From Lytechinus variegatus (Eukaryota > Echinodermata > Echinoidea > Temnopleuroida > Toxopneustidae), in contig NC_054749.1 in the NCBI RefSeq assembly GCF_018143015.1, positions 33,474,911 to 33,538,910 of the forward strand: a DNA stretch of 64,000 nucleotides. Direction: 5' to 3'. Both the position numbers and the translations under genes were made by a program. The notes under the pieces were generated by a model. The model made no database searches, had not been told where the DNA came from, and saw nothing but the letters and a program-made list of their open reading frames with translations. This document shows, piece by piece, positions 1 to 11,972 of this stretch (the first letter of the stretch is position 1; every line of letters begins with the position of its first letter).

Positions 1-483
1 AGGTTAATGTGAAAAGCGGAGATGAAAAAAAAAACGAGGCACTATATACTAATGACGTATATAAACTTTAAAGGAGTTTGGGTATTTTCTGAAACTGCGC
101 CCTCTTTCGCTTAACCTGTCGTTATTTAACTAGTTTCTTTTGTTGTCCATCACCCAGTTCTAATAAGATAATCTTTCAAACCCCTCTGTCTTTTACCAGG
201 GGCCCCATTTTCGTGCTTGGTCACTCCCACTATTCGTGTCCTTTCAAATGTGACAACGCTGAATACTGCGAGTCCTTGATGGTCCTATTAAATGACATAA
301 CCAAAACGAGTCAGCGGAGTCACACAAAGAGAATACGCTGTTTAATTCAACATCATTGAACTTTCCCACAGAAATAACTCCACTGTCGAACACACCACAC
401 ATCCAGTTAGGGTTAAACACATCCAAGCTTAGTTAAAAACCTTTTATTTTGTTACGGATTTCGATTTCGAACGGTCGATCACG
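1..483. other. No gene recognised at left edge
   Basis: Mixed sequence with no convincing exon. An in-frame stop at 430-432 lies upstream of the ATG at 484. An AG at 431-432 would allow the exon to start at 433 in the same frame, so upstream exons outside the window remain possible. Confidence 0.4.
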
Positions 484-708
484 ATGTGTGGGACGTACCT
501 GTGTCTGTTGCACGGCATTGACGTCGTATCGTCGTCGTTGGGCCAGATCTCGTCGTGCCTGGAACGACACTTCGACCTCGAGATCTACCACATAGTGGTC
601 ATGTACCTGATCCTGGCCATCGTTCTGACCACTGCCAGCACTGGAAGCAGTGGCGGTTGGAAGAAAGAGTCCTCTATCGGATCCCGCCGCATGGACTCCG
701 ACATCCGG
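484..708 (+). CDS. Exon of an unrecognised small membrane protein gene
   Basis: The frame from ATG 484 gives 75 residues and stops exactly at a consensus donor (GTAAG at 709), in phase 0. Third codon positions are very rich in G and C, unlike the AT-rich surroundings, which is the best evidence that this frame is coding. The peptide has a hydrophobic stretch (IVVMYLILAIVLTTA, about residues 37-51) that could be one membrane helix, followed by a Gly/Ser-rich and then basic segment. The next exon candidate, 3414-3617, joins in phase 0. I do not recognise the family. The start is uncertain: an AG at 431-432 could open the same frame from 433, making this an internal exon of a gene that begins outside the window. 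Confidence 0.45.
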
Positions 709-3413
709 GTAAGCTGAAATATTGTTTTAGAAAATAATTAGAGTCATCATAATGAATAAATAAGAATCATGAAAAAAAGTACCCGAATTTGATAGGCAGA
801 CTGCTAGCCGGATAGAAGGATAGATTATAGAATAGATAAATAACTGGGATGGTAGATCCGTCATGCGAGCCAGTACGAATTTCAGATAAGTAGATAGATG
901 TATAGGATAGTCGGGTGATAGATAATATTCATAGATTATGAAAGACTGGAGCTTCTTCCACTTTTTAAAGTTAACTTGAAAAGTGAAAAAATATAGGGCA
1001 CTGCATGAATATGGCGAACTTTCACCGTTGACAATGGGGGGTTATGGGAATTTACTGCTTGATCAAAAAGGGATTTCAAATAAAAATTGAAGAAAGAAAA
1101 ATCGTTCAAACAAAATAATCTAGCAAGCGTAACACACAAAATTAAAGTCCAAAAATGTAGAAATAAGATATAAGTACCGATAAATAAAGTGAAACATAAC
1201 CGGGCCCCTTTGATTATCAATTGCGATCAAATACGGTCCCACTTTATCTCCATTATTCTTTGTACAGGCAGTGGAGCAGAAGAGCTGAGGGATGCTGTCA
1301 ATTGTAGGTCCTCAGAATGAGCTTTCCGAAAGGCCACAATCTCACCACTCTGCAAGCACCAACCAATAACAAGCTTCATTTCAGAGTTTCTTCTCTTCAT
1401 AAATATATGGATGTTCTTGACAAGTATCGCGAAGGACTTGATTATAATATTGTATAAAACGAGTTCTCCTATTTGCATTATCATATCACAATTAAATGAA
1501 TAAAGAAATAAAAGATCACGATTTCCCTATGTTCATGTTTTATCGAGTAATTTTCAATTTTGATTTTCATGTTAGTGTGAGTTTGTGACCCATTTTCAGC
1601 TAATAACAGATCGAGAAAAATAATGTTGTTGCCACTTATGATTGTGTTTTGTTGTTGTTGTTGTTGTTGTTCAGCATTAGGCTCGAGTAGCTAGGGTTAT
1701 CTATCATCAGTCATGCATAGATTATGATAGGATTCCTTTTGGGGAGGGAGAATGTAGAAAAACGGGACCACATTTTGGAGCCGAGAAAGTGAGATGACGT
1801 TTATTATAATCAACAATAGAGAAATGGAGGGAGGGTGGAGGGGGGGGGGGGTAGACAGAGCAAGATAATTTCATAAGTAAGAAGAAAATACGAAAAAGGA
1901 GGAGGAGGTTCTAAGGCTAATGGTTAACTTTGAAATATTTATCTTTTGTTTTCGTTTTTCGAATACCCCTATAGCTCTCCCTCTTTTCTCATTTTTCTTA
2001 TTCACCCCCCCCCCCCCTCTCTCTCTCACTGCCTATCTGGCCTGTGTCTTTCTCTCTTTCCCTGTCTATATTGTGCTTCTGCGGATTCTTTCATTGCGTT
2101 TCACCTTGGCCTCTGCACTGTCTTTCTGCTAGATTACTTCTTTTGGACGAGACCGTTCACCTGAATGATATTTTGAATAGTTTTAAAAAAGTCCATGACC
2201 TCAAAAAAAGCATTCCAATTCCACACCTTCTCTTGTTTATTTTCACAATGTCTCTACCCCTCCCCTCCATTTTAGACAGAGAGAGAGAGAGGAGGGGGGC
2301 GGGAGAGAGAAGAGGGGGGTGCAGTATTTTGGAACGATTAGGTCATGATTCTGAAAAACCTATTTCTATATAATTTTTAATTCGTAATAAAGGCGCCTCT
2401 GTATATATGAGATCGTTTTGTTCGCAACACCTAAGTTCTTTGGCAATTGTATTCTAAAGTTGTGCATTTTGTTCCGTGCATACATCTAGATGTATGGAAC
2501 AAAACATATTGCAAGTGTTGGAAATGGAAATAAACGAAATTAATTGAAATGAAATGAAATTGAAGTTATAAGAAAAATGTACTTCTTAGATTAGAAGACA
2601 TGTCTACTTTAGTTTAAATAAAACTTAATGCATCTTTCCTCGACACAAAATAAAACAGGGTGATTTTGGATGCATACATCCTCTGGCAAATAATGGAGAA
2701 AAAAAACGATGGCTTATTTTGTCGTTGATATTCCTTCACCAAGTCTCCTCAATGATCGTTCAACGGTTTCTAAAAGATCGTTACAGTATCATGATGAAGT
2801 TGCAAGCTTACGAATGGTCACACGTATAAAGGATGAATACGATTTTAAATATAAACATTGATATAAATAAAGAAATAACTGCCTCATAACCAAACGGTCT
2901 TATTGGTCACTTTTGTTCGAAGACTCGAAGGTTGGATAACTTTACGCAGGAATAATTGCCCCATTTGGACCAACAATCCCATGTGGGCTAATTTAGCCGA
3001 CCGAACATTTCACAAGGAGTAGCTCAGTAGGTTACATGACCCATGGGCTACAGTTAGCCCACTGTCGAGAAATGGGCCACACATTTTTACATACTATAAG
3101 TAACTTCAAATCTCGAGCTTCAAATATCCAATTTTATCAACATTTACGGTGAATTCGCATTGGGCGCCCTCTCTATGTGTGAGATCTTCGAATGTTGCTC
3201 GCACCTTCTCATCCGAGTCTACATTCTGTATACATTAATGTCATAATCTTGAGTTTCGATAGTCGGGGTGATTGAGGGGAGGAGAGGAGGGGTGCCCCAC
3301 TACCTCATTTCCTTTTTCCCCATGCATAGGACAGAGATATTAGCTCTCCCCAGGACCATGTGATCTGTGATTCATGGTGTGTATGACTGTGAATCGCTGC
3401 TCCATGCTAGCAG
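709..3413. other. Probable intron; AT-rich with simple repeats
   Basis: No convincing exon seen. It holds a short GTT microsatellite near 1651, a poly-G run near 1836, a CT-rich tract at about 1995-2070 and a GA-rich tract at about 2276-2320. Small open frames here follow these low-complexity tracts. Confidence 0.4.
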
Positions 3414-3617
3414 GTGAAAACGGACCACCTCCTTCAAGTTCATCCGAACGTCAATACAGCCGATCATGTACACACTTGGAACATAAATACCGATCCGTTC
3501 TTGCCGCACAAGTCGAACCTTCAACGGTTATTCAAAGAACCAGACAGAAGGATGTATTCTATTATTTTCGTTAATTCAAACAGGTTAAAGGTCAAGTCCA
3601 CCCCAGGAAAATGCTGA
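3414..3617 (+). CDS. Possible terminal exon of the gene at 484
   Basis: An AG at 3412-3413 precedes an open frame starting with GTG that joins the 484-708 exon in phase 0 and runs 67 residues to TGA, giving a predicted protein of 142 residues. This frame has more GC in third positions than the competing frame, which is also open across the junction in phase 1 and would read a Pro/Ser-rich tail. The last ten or so codons (from about 3585) lie inside the end of a MITE, so the C-terminus would be exonised repeat sequence. No family is recognised. Either the exon really ends in the MITE or it is spliced earlier at a weak donor. Confidence 0.3.
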   Translation: MKTDHLLQVHPNVNTADHVHTWNINTDPFLPHKSNLQRLFKEPDRRMYSIIFVNSNRLKVKSTPGKC

Positions 3618-4208
3618 CTCGAATGAATAGAGAAAATCAAAGTAGCATAGTACTGAAAATTTCATAAAAGTCGGATGTAAAATAATATTGAAGTTGAAGA
3701 ACTTACTAATCGGTTGTTCCACTGACGATGGATAGATGGTTAACGATGGATCAAAAAACAGTGATAATTATGCACAACTATGCGAGTCAGTCGATGATGT
3801 CCGTCACTCACTATTTCTTTTGTTTTTTAATTTTTTGAATTATACAATATTTCATTTTTTTTATAGATTTGACAATAAGGACCAACTTTACCGAGCAATA
3901 TAGTATTAAACAATGCTAATTCCACCTGAATTAAAACATATCACTCGACAATGAGGAGAAAATTAGAATATTTCATATTTCACATAATAAATTGCAAAAG
4001 AAATAATGAGTGGATGACGTCATAGTCTCCTCATTTGCATACCAGCCAGGATGTGCATATAACTGTTTTGTTAAATTAAGCGAAACTTTAAAATGTCATA
4101 ACTTTCTTATCTTACATCCGATTTTGATGACATTTCCAGTGTTATGCTAGTTGGATTTTTCTCTTTGTATTCAAATCAACTTTCTGTTGGGGTTGACTAG
4201 TCCTTTAA
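3585..4208. repeat. Foldback MITE, family 1 (aaggacaagtccacccc)
   Basis: Both ends carry the family terminus (TTAAAGGTCAAGTCCACCCC at 3585; a degraded inverse ending at about 4208). Internal arms are inverted copies containing TTTCATCAAAATCGG-like and ACTCACTATTTCTTTTG blocks, as in the copies at 5153 and 47759. The left arm is interrupted at about 3690-3756 by sequence matching the hairpin at 8939-9026. Confidence 0.75.
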
Positions 4209-5152
4209 GAATAAACAAATGTTAATTTATACAGCATGATGGCCACCTGGATTGCCCATCTGTTTTACCTTGAGATCCAGAACATACCTGGAAAACCACA
4301 TCAGGAGGGGCAACAATGTCCTACACGCGAAAAAGAACAACAACAACAGCCCTATAAACAAAACAAAACAAGGGGAACTCTTCTCCTTGCCCCCCTTCAA
4401 TAATTATGTATGATGACAATGATAATGAATTGATGTTGAATATCAAACTCAACTTTTGATAATTGTATAATACAGTTTAGAATTCCAACTTATGCGTATT
4501 TGTATTACAAGGAGTATTCCAGATGCGATACATAGATCTTGAAAGGGGTAATACATTCTACCCCTCTCTTAATAAGGAAGTACCCCTTCATGTCCTCTTG
4601 GGATCATTCTTTCCCTCTTCCTGTAGCGATAATTCCTGGAGTTAAACGGATGTGCGTTTCGAAGTAGCTCTAACCGAGATGGAACATGGATTGCTCAGTC
4701 TTTAATGTATTTTGATTGTACGTGGGGGGTAATCCTATCCCAGACACGACTTTCAAATTAGAAAATTATTAAAGTTCATAAGGGTATGAGCATGTCTTGT
4801 GGCTGGTGCGCTCATAATTTAGTCGAGAAACTCTGATCATTTTAGTTCAATTAAAAAAAGAAATCGTCAATGTCGGGTTGTCATAGAAAATATCCTAATC
4901 ATTTACTCTAAAAATAAAATAGATTAGTACGTTTAGCAATGCGACAGAGGGAACAATTTTTAATATGGTTTGTGAAAAGTTGCATCCGGTTGCTCCTATA
5001 AAGGTTCATATAAAGGGTTGTGCATATAAACTTGCATCAATACTGAAAATTTCATTTGTTTTTGATGACCATACAAACAAAAAATTATCTAATTTGTCTA
5101 CCTAAGACAGTGAACAGTCACATTAAGAGTCTTTATTATAGTGAGTTAAATT
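4209..5152. other. No feature seen
   Basis: AT-rich sequence with no long open frame, exon signal pair or clear repeat. Confidence 0.4.
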
Positions 5153-5451
5153 TAAAGGACAAGTCCACCCCAACAAAAAGTTGATTGAATAAAAAGAGAA
5201 AAATCCAACAAGCATAAAACTGAAAATTTCATCAAAATCGGGGGTAAAATAAGAAAGTTATGCCATTTTAAAGTTTCGATTAATTTAACAAAACAGTTGT
5301 TATGCACATCCTGGTCGATATGCAAATGAGGAGACTGATGGCGTCATCCACTCACTATTTCTTTTGTATTTTATTAAATAAAATATGAAATATTCTAATT
5401 TTCTCCTCATTGTCAAATGAAACAATAATTAATTTCTCCCTGAACATGTGG
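5153..5451. repeat. MITE family 1, single arm
   Basis: Begins with the family terminus (AAAGGACAAGTCCACCCC) and runs through the conserved arm to the CCCTGAACATGTGG block that marks the centre in the 47759 copy. The opposite arm is missing, so this is a half element. Confidence 0.7.
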
Positions 5452-5539
5452 ATGCTGTTGTGTGAAACTTTCGTATTTCAATGAACAGGATCAGCGAGAC
5501 ATTCGCTCGATTTCTACTCCTATAAGGCCAATAATTTAC

Positions 5540-5800
5540 TTCAGCAAGATGTCTTCTACTATGTGCTGCTCTCGACCCAAGTGAAGTGAATGGGTGAATG
5601 GTGTGATATATTATTTGAATACTTTCGCGCCTATAATACAAAAAGCCGCTCAGCTTTTTAAAATTCTGGGCAGTGATGTTATACAATGCAGTAGAGTCTA
5701 TAATAAGGCTCAAACAGATCCTGGAATCTGCGCTTTAATAATAACACTGCAAAGCGCTGCTATTATACCCGGCTTTAGCTCGAGCTACCATCACCTACCA
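5540..5800. repeat. Two SINE fragments in opposite orientation
   Basis: Bases near 5540-5595 match the body of the tRNA-derived SINE at 20092 in plus orientation (CTTCAGCAAGA, GTGCTGCTCTCGACCCAAGTG). Bases near 5735-5800 match its 3' part in minus orientation (GGCTTTAGCTCGAGCTACC). Open frames here are repeat-derived. Confidence 0.6.
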
Positions 5801-5987
5801 TTAGCTCGAGTTATTATGTTTATGAACGAAAACATTATTATCATTTATCATCTTCTTGATTCATGTAGACCTTTCTCTGCTAGGGGTTTATTTTATAGGT
5901 GCTTTCTGGCAAATGAAGGCGAAATAGTGCACGCACAGCTGCATTAGCAGTATATGGTCGAGTCGGACTGGACCTGAATATTACCTC

Positions 5988-6150
5988 TACAATCTTAATA
6001 TTGTTGGGCAACATACTGTCCACACAACAATTGGTTGAAAAAAAATGTATCAAATTCTGGGTAGTTTTAAACCAATAACGTGTGTCTTGGGTGTAAACTA
6101 CACAGTATTGGCTGTGTGGACAGTATGTTGCCTAACATTTAAGAGTGTAG
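5988..6150. repeat. MITE family 2 (GGCAACATACTGTCCAC termini)
   Basis: Terminal inverted repeats of about 38 bp: one end reads GGCAACATACTGTCCACAC and the other GTGTGGACAGTATGTTGCC, flanked by a CTAC(A)CTCTTAA-like end. The same element is at 12630-12823. Confidence 0.7.
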
Positions 6151-8241
6151 AGATGCTAAAAAAATATAGATCTTGTGATGATGTTGTAACTAGGGGGAAA
6201 TGACAGAATAGTATGGTACATCATGATACATTGATGATTCAGATAAAATACTTAAGGAAAGAAAAGTATGCACATTATCATATTGTTCTCCGCCTCTCCT
6301 CTTTCTCACTGAGACTCAAAGAAAGAACTATGATATAAAAAAAGCAACATCATTCTCACAGTCTAACGACAGGGGAGAATTAAAAATAGAACAAACTGGT
6401 GTAAAAGTGGGTAACTTTATTGAAATTTATTTACTCCCTTTGTACATTACCGCACGTGAGTAATTAATCTATTTTGGTTGTAAAGTACCCTTGTACTTTT
6501 CGACATCCTTACCAAACTTCCCGTTGCTTGAAGAATAATTAGTAATTCTATTTATGTACTCTTTTTGCTGACCCACAAAAGCAAACCCAGTACCCTGACA
6601 AAGTGCGTCCTCCTATTGGCCAGTCTAAGTGAAGAAAATGGAAAATAATAAGTATTACATTTAGTAGGTGGGAGGGGTGACGAACCTTTGTTGCAGCTAA
6701 TTTCATCAATCTGTTGAAAACCGACCTACTTATATTCTGGCCATACTAAAATAGATCAGAGTGATATCCAGCTTACTTCATGCCCACAAGCTTTTCAGGT
6801 CATTTCCATTTCTGTCCCAGTTCAATCAAATATTTTACGGTTCACTGAAAATTACTGACACTATTATGAATCGAATATTTACGCATAAAGTTGTATTAAG
6901 TGATGTCTGTTGTACGGAAACATATTGTGCATGTGTTGAACTTCGTTTATGTATAGAAGGTAGGCGTCTATGAATGTTTTGAAAATGAATAGGTAACTAT
7001 AGTTTTTGGAAGGTGAAATAAATAAGATATGGATATGAACATTATGGGGTTCACAACCTCTGTTTTATTACGGCATATAGTTTTCCACAACTTTCAAATA
7101 CACAAACCATTTCAGAAGATTGGTGTGCCTTGACAAAAATATCTTATGATGTTCTCAATGGCGGGTTTATTTTCATCGAATTTGTTTTAATGGCTGATCA
7201 ATTCAACCCCCTTTTTTTTAAATAGCATGATATAAAACAGGTTTACTTCAGATAAGAGATTTCGAATTTTGGCCCGCTCTCCTCGAGGAAAAGGGGGCAG
7301 TCCCTCGCAACCTGCAAAAAAAAATAGGCAAGACAACCTTGTATGATATATTTGAGGTCCGTCGAGTTGGCCTTCAAAGGGGCGAATTATCACGATTTAA
7401 AAAACAATTTTTGGAGCATTGAACAATATCAAATAGGGGGGGGGGAGAGAGAGAGGAGAGGGGGGGGGGATAGATGGGATAATTCATTTCGCGCGCACGC
7501 ACGTCGTACATTTTCCGGGTACTGTACGTTGGAAGTAGTACTTCACTTTTACAATGACTCTCTGTTTAAGAGCTTAATGACACTACTCACTATCAAGCTT
7601 TCCTGCAGCGATCGATCTTTGCTGAAACGACTCTGAAAGTTCGACGTTGATCTCTACTTGTATCTGTTTTGGACGTAAAGTTCGTAATCAGATTTATTCT
7701 GTCTTGTTTCTCCTTTGCGTCGGTTTATTCTGGAGTCAAATTGAATATCGATCTTCATTCCATGGATGTAGTTTTAAGCTTAGTTTTACTTCGACGAATT
7801 TCTGTAATAATTTTGGCCTATATGGATACGTGATGACTGGATACGATGTGAATTACATTGGAAAGAGTTTGTAAGGGATGTTTCTGGAAGTTTTCGACTC
7901 ATTCTCCCTTTAGTTGTGATGAATGTAGATGAACATCCGACGAGGATATCGCCATTAGATACAGGTTTGGAAATACATCGCCACGATCAAGAAGAAATAT
8001 TGAATGTAAACTGTCGTTATTGGGTGAATAATATCACAACGCATATCAATGATTTGGCAATATACTATGTCCCTTTATGCCGGCCAGCACCCATCCTCGA
8101 CGAAAATTAGCACATTCGAAGTAAGCAAAGTCGGTGACTCATATTTTAATTTACCGAGTTACCGGAGAAGAAAACTACAATTAGCCAGTTTGATTGGGAA
8201 TCTTCATCATTCTTGACCTCGACTAAAAATTAACCTGAACG
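6151..8241. other. Upstream region of gene P1
   Basis: No supported coding exon. A G/GA-rich tract lies at about 7436-7470, and an open frame of 64 codons at 7916-8110 could be an upstream frame in the P1 leader. No clear TATA box was identified. Confidence 0.3.
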
Positions 8242-8795
8242 ATGGATTCGGATACGGAAGCTCTTGCCAGGAGTATCCAATTAACCGAGGAGTATAACCC
8301 GCACTCCGAGACAGATGACGCAAGTACAGTCCAGGGATCACTATCCGACTTTAGCCGGACAGCAACCTGCTATCCGATTTTCTTCGCCAGCGGTCGAACC
8401 GAGGCTACAGTGGAACGTACAAATTGTGAGCCGAGAACGGTTCGCCGATCTTGTTTCAAACGCCAGCGCCAAGGATACTTTTTGATATCATTTATCAGTT
8501 TGATTGTACTAGCCGGTCTGGCAATGATTTTTGTCGGATATTATTTGCATAATCGCGGATATCTGTTAGTGGTTGGAATAATTTATCCGTGGGTGGTCGG
8601 TGTACCGACCTGTTATGTGTACTGTCAATACCGGGGGTCACGACCTAGAGGAAGAAGAAGAGGTTCGACTATTGCTTTATCTTCCGCTATGAGCATAGAG
8701 GTGCCACCCCCTGAGTATGAATGTCGACATCAATTTACTTCTGTGTCTGTGGATTACAGTCCGCAAACTGGTTGGTCTAACCAATGTTCTCAAAG
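8242..8795 (+). CDS. Gene P1 exon 1: two-helix membrane protein with PPxY motifs
   Basis: ATG 8242 opens 184 codons plus two bases, ending at a GTATG donor (8796). Exon 2 (23613-23787) joins in phase 2 to give 242 residues. Residues 1-75 are polar, ending in a basic, Cys-containing stretch before the first helix. Residues about 79-102 and 106-127 are two hydrophobic helices with a very short loop, then an Arg-rich stop (about 131-140). A PPPEY motif lies at 155-159 and a second, PPPAY followed by DD, at 224-230 in exon 2. PPxY motifs are known ligands of WW domains, so a role as a membrane adaptor recruiting NEDD4-type ligases is inferred. Basic residues on both sides of the hairpin suggest both ends are cytosolic. 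P2 and P3 share the same plan. I know no named orthologue. Confidence 0.75.
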
Positions 8796-8938
8796 GTATG
8801 TCATCATCTTTATGTAAATCTCACTTACCTTTAAACCACTTTTTCATCCCCCCCGTTTGGCCGGTTTTGATGAAACCATTACTATACGGTGCTTTACACC
8901 GAAGTGTTTCGACAACCGAACATAATTTACAAGTACGC

Positions 8939-9026
8939 GAAGTTGAAGAACGTACTAATCGGTTGTTCCACGATGGATCAAACGTTTGATAAACCGTGAA
9001 TCAACCGATTACTTTTCTTCAACTTC
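8939..9026. repeat. Imperfect hairpin, arms of about 45 bp
   Basis: GAAGTTGAAGAACGTACTAA at 8939 is mirrored by an inverted copy ending TTCTTCAACTTC at 9026, with AACGTT at the centre. The left arm recurs inside the MITE at 3690-3756. Confidence 0.75.
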
Positions 9027-9834
9027 ATCCTTCAATACGATGAACCTCTTCCACATCATCATCATCAATCCGGACTTTTCGCATTTACTACAGAAACACC
9101 CTCTACAACACACCAATTCCTTTGCAAGTCAAGTCACAATGACTGAGCTGAGAGGCTTTTGTCCTAAGTTGGTGGACCGGGACATCATCGGAATCTCTCG
9201 ACTCGAGACAACGACATAAATATTTGCAATAATATTGTTTGTCCGGTGCAAATCTTCGGATGATCTGTTGTCCCAGTCCATCAACTTTCCACAAAAGCTC
9301 TGCTCATTGTCATTTTGATTGCATTTTCAAAGGAATAGATGAGTTGTAGATGCGATACATCTCCGTTGTAAATGCGAAAACACCCTGATATCTATATTTT
9401 CTGGGACTCTGATGTCATGGTTTCGAGCCACTGACAATAACAAATTTTCAAAGAATATGAACAAGTTGATTTATTCTTTTAATAAGTCGAACTGTATAAT
9501 AAGATTTGCCACTTTATTCACTCGGAATGATCGCTAATTTTGTGTATAATGATCAAAATATCAAAATGTTGTATTAAATCAACCCAAAAGATAATGGCCA
9601 ATAAATGCCATTGCTACATTCGAAAGATGTTTAACAGGATATTTAACAGGCCCATTGTCAACCAATCAGGATCGCTTGTTTTACAATATTCAACTGATCG
9701 CAAATCTAATCTCCCGCCCGATAATGGGCAAGTATATTGCGCCCCTACATTCAACGCGGAACTCCAACTTATATGACGCCTGTCGCTTGTTGTTTGTACA
9801 TCCAAATAAAGTCCCTTGTTGTTTCCCCCTTTTT

Positions 9835-9902
9835 ACATTAACGTAATACGAATACATATCACAGCCTATAGGCTGTGATATGTATTCGTATTACGTTAAT
9901 GT
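9835..9902. repeat. Perfect 68-bp palindrome with no spacer
   Basis: Both 34-base arms were compared base by base and are exact reverse complements, with the centre between 9868 and 9869 (ACAGCCTA then TAGGCTGT). Confidence 0.95.
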
Positions 9903-10187
9903 CATGTTTTATATTTGTTGATGTTGATTATTTTTAGTATTATTAATATCATTGTTAAAATCATTGATATTCTAGTTTATGTTTTTGATCATGTTGATTC
10001 AATGAAACACATGAAACAAAAATAAAACAGTAATATAAAGACAGTCGTCTTGAACTCTTGTAAACTTCTAAACGCTAAAAAACGTAACATGACATTGTTC
10101 TATACAGACCATGAAAAAACACAAAGTTTAATAAACATAATTTAAATTCCCATTTTCTTGGGGCATTCCTTTTATAAATACTATACT

Positions 10188-10359
10188 CCAGGTGGGTGTT
10201 TCATAAAGCTGTTCGTAAAGTTACGCACAACTTTACGCATGACTGGAACATGTTCTTAGGTCCTAAATCATAGGGATATCACACAGCACAAGAAAGGATC
10301 ACCAGTCTTGCATTAAGTCATTCGTATCTTACAAATAGCTTTATAAAACACCCACCAGG
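10188..10359. repeat. MITE family 3 (GGTGGGTGTTTCATAAAGCT termini)
   Basis: Starts CCAGGTGGGTGTTTCATAAA and ends with the inverse, TTTATAAAACACCCACCAGG. A related copy lies in the intron of gene P2 at 37896-38075. Confidence 0.75.
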
Positions 10360-11323
10360 TTATTATCATAGGCAGTGTAAGTGTTTTAGTTTTTTATGTT
10401 ATGCGTATAACGTTGAAGAGAGTTTTAAGACATGATTTTTTTTAAAATGTAGTCACCAGTGGGTATTATATGAATGGACAAAGTATATAGTTAATGAACC
10501 AAAGTAGCAATTAGAATGATTACCGCCTAAATGGCTGTTAGACGAAATTTGATTAGAACACTATGGGATGAGACCAGACATCTATTGAACAAATTGGGAT
10601 AAGAGTGACTGCCAAGGGAGAATTAACCCTGCTTTTGTTGAGGTCTTAATAGCGGTGGGCCTTGTTGATTAACAGTAGGCCTACAAGGAAGAATGAATTA
10701 GCAATGCTATCATCACCCTTGTTCTCCAACTGACCTACACCGATTAGAAAGTTTTATGAATAATCTTCGAGTGGTAATGAATAAAGGGCCGTGAGTGATG
10801 ATAGATTGTGCGTTGGATATGTGACAATGACCTCCTGGGAATTGTGGAATAGTTTTAAAACAGATTGAAGGCTTAGAATATTAAATATTACAGACTTGAC
10901 AATGATAGCAATAAAAAATTGTCTGCCAACTTTATCTTTGTCCTGTGCTGGGATAGGTTTTTTTTTCCTTTATTAGATGATGCGACAGACATGATTGACT
11001 TAATAGCAATAATTGGTCATTTTTATTGTTGCTGTTGGCAAACTGTCTAATTGAATTATCGTTTATGTCTAGCTCAATAATGATGATAGTTACGCTTTGC
11101 ATCCTTTGTAAAAAAACCGCTAGACAAATCTAGCAAGTATCATTAATTAAATGGAGCAAAATCTTCACCAATTCTTTTCTTTTTTATAAAGGAGTACAAG
11201 TTGGCCATTTTGCTCATCATGATCACCGGGCAACCTCATATAGATTTGATGAATCAATTTTTGAAGTGTAATTTCTTGCTCGTCAACCAGGATAACAAAC
11301 TATCAGATCGGACCAATTATCTT

Positions 11324-11613
11324 TCCAAGAGGCTGCATGATATACATTTAAATCTACGAATTATATTTTCCCTATGGGTTGGAATTGTTTGAATTGGGAC
11401 CCTACTCGCCAGGATAAGCATGAAAATATAGGCCTATATATCTATGCACATGTTGTGATAGGGCGCAGGTTAGCGTTAGAAAAAGAGTATAGGGCCTATA
11501 TAGGCCTATATTTTCATGCTTATCCTGGCGAGTCGGGTCCCAATTCAAACAATTCCAACCCATAGGGAAAATATAATTCGTAGATTTAAATGTATATCAT
11601 GCAGCCTCTTGGA
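11324..11613. repeat. Long inverted repeat: 117-bp arms, 56-bp spacer
   Basis: Arms 11324-11440 and 11497-11613 are reverse complements with about one mismatch. The inner ends read GGCCTATATA and TATATAGGCC. RNA from it would form a long near-perfect hairpin. Confidence 0.9.
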
Positions 11614-11623
11614 GAGATGGTTA

Positions 11624-11972
11624 CTCTTCGTAATTCCGAAGGTTCGTAATTCCGAAACACGTAAATTGCCTATACCTCGATGTTCGTTAATCTGAAAACG
11701 TAAAAGGGTTCGTTAATCCGAACATTTGTGGCGTTATTCCGAAGGTTCGTTAATCCGAAAACGAAATAAGGTTCGTTGTTCGGAAGGTTCGTTAATCCGA
11801 AAACGAAATAAGGTTCGTTAATCATTTAGTTTTCGGACTATCGAACCTTCGGAATTACGAACCTCATTTCGTTTTCGAATTAACAAACCTTCGGAATTAC
11901 GAACCTTCGGAAATACGAACCTTCGGAAATAACGAACCTTCGGAATAACGAGGGTTCGGAATTACGAATGCA
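11624..11972. repeat. Cluster of TTCGTAATTCCGAA units in both orientations
   Basis: About twenty copies or variants of GGTTCGTTAATCCGAAAAC and TTCGGAATTACGAACC follow each other. The core TTCGnnATnCCGAA is itself near-palindromic. The cluster abuts the right arm of the inverted repeat at 11324-11613. Confidence 0.8.

Noticed and set aside
5594-5947. Open frame of 117 codons
   Set aside because: Overlaps SINE fragments in both orientations.
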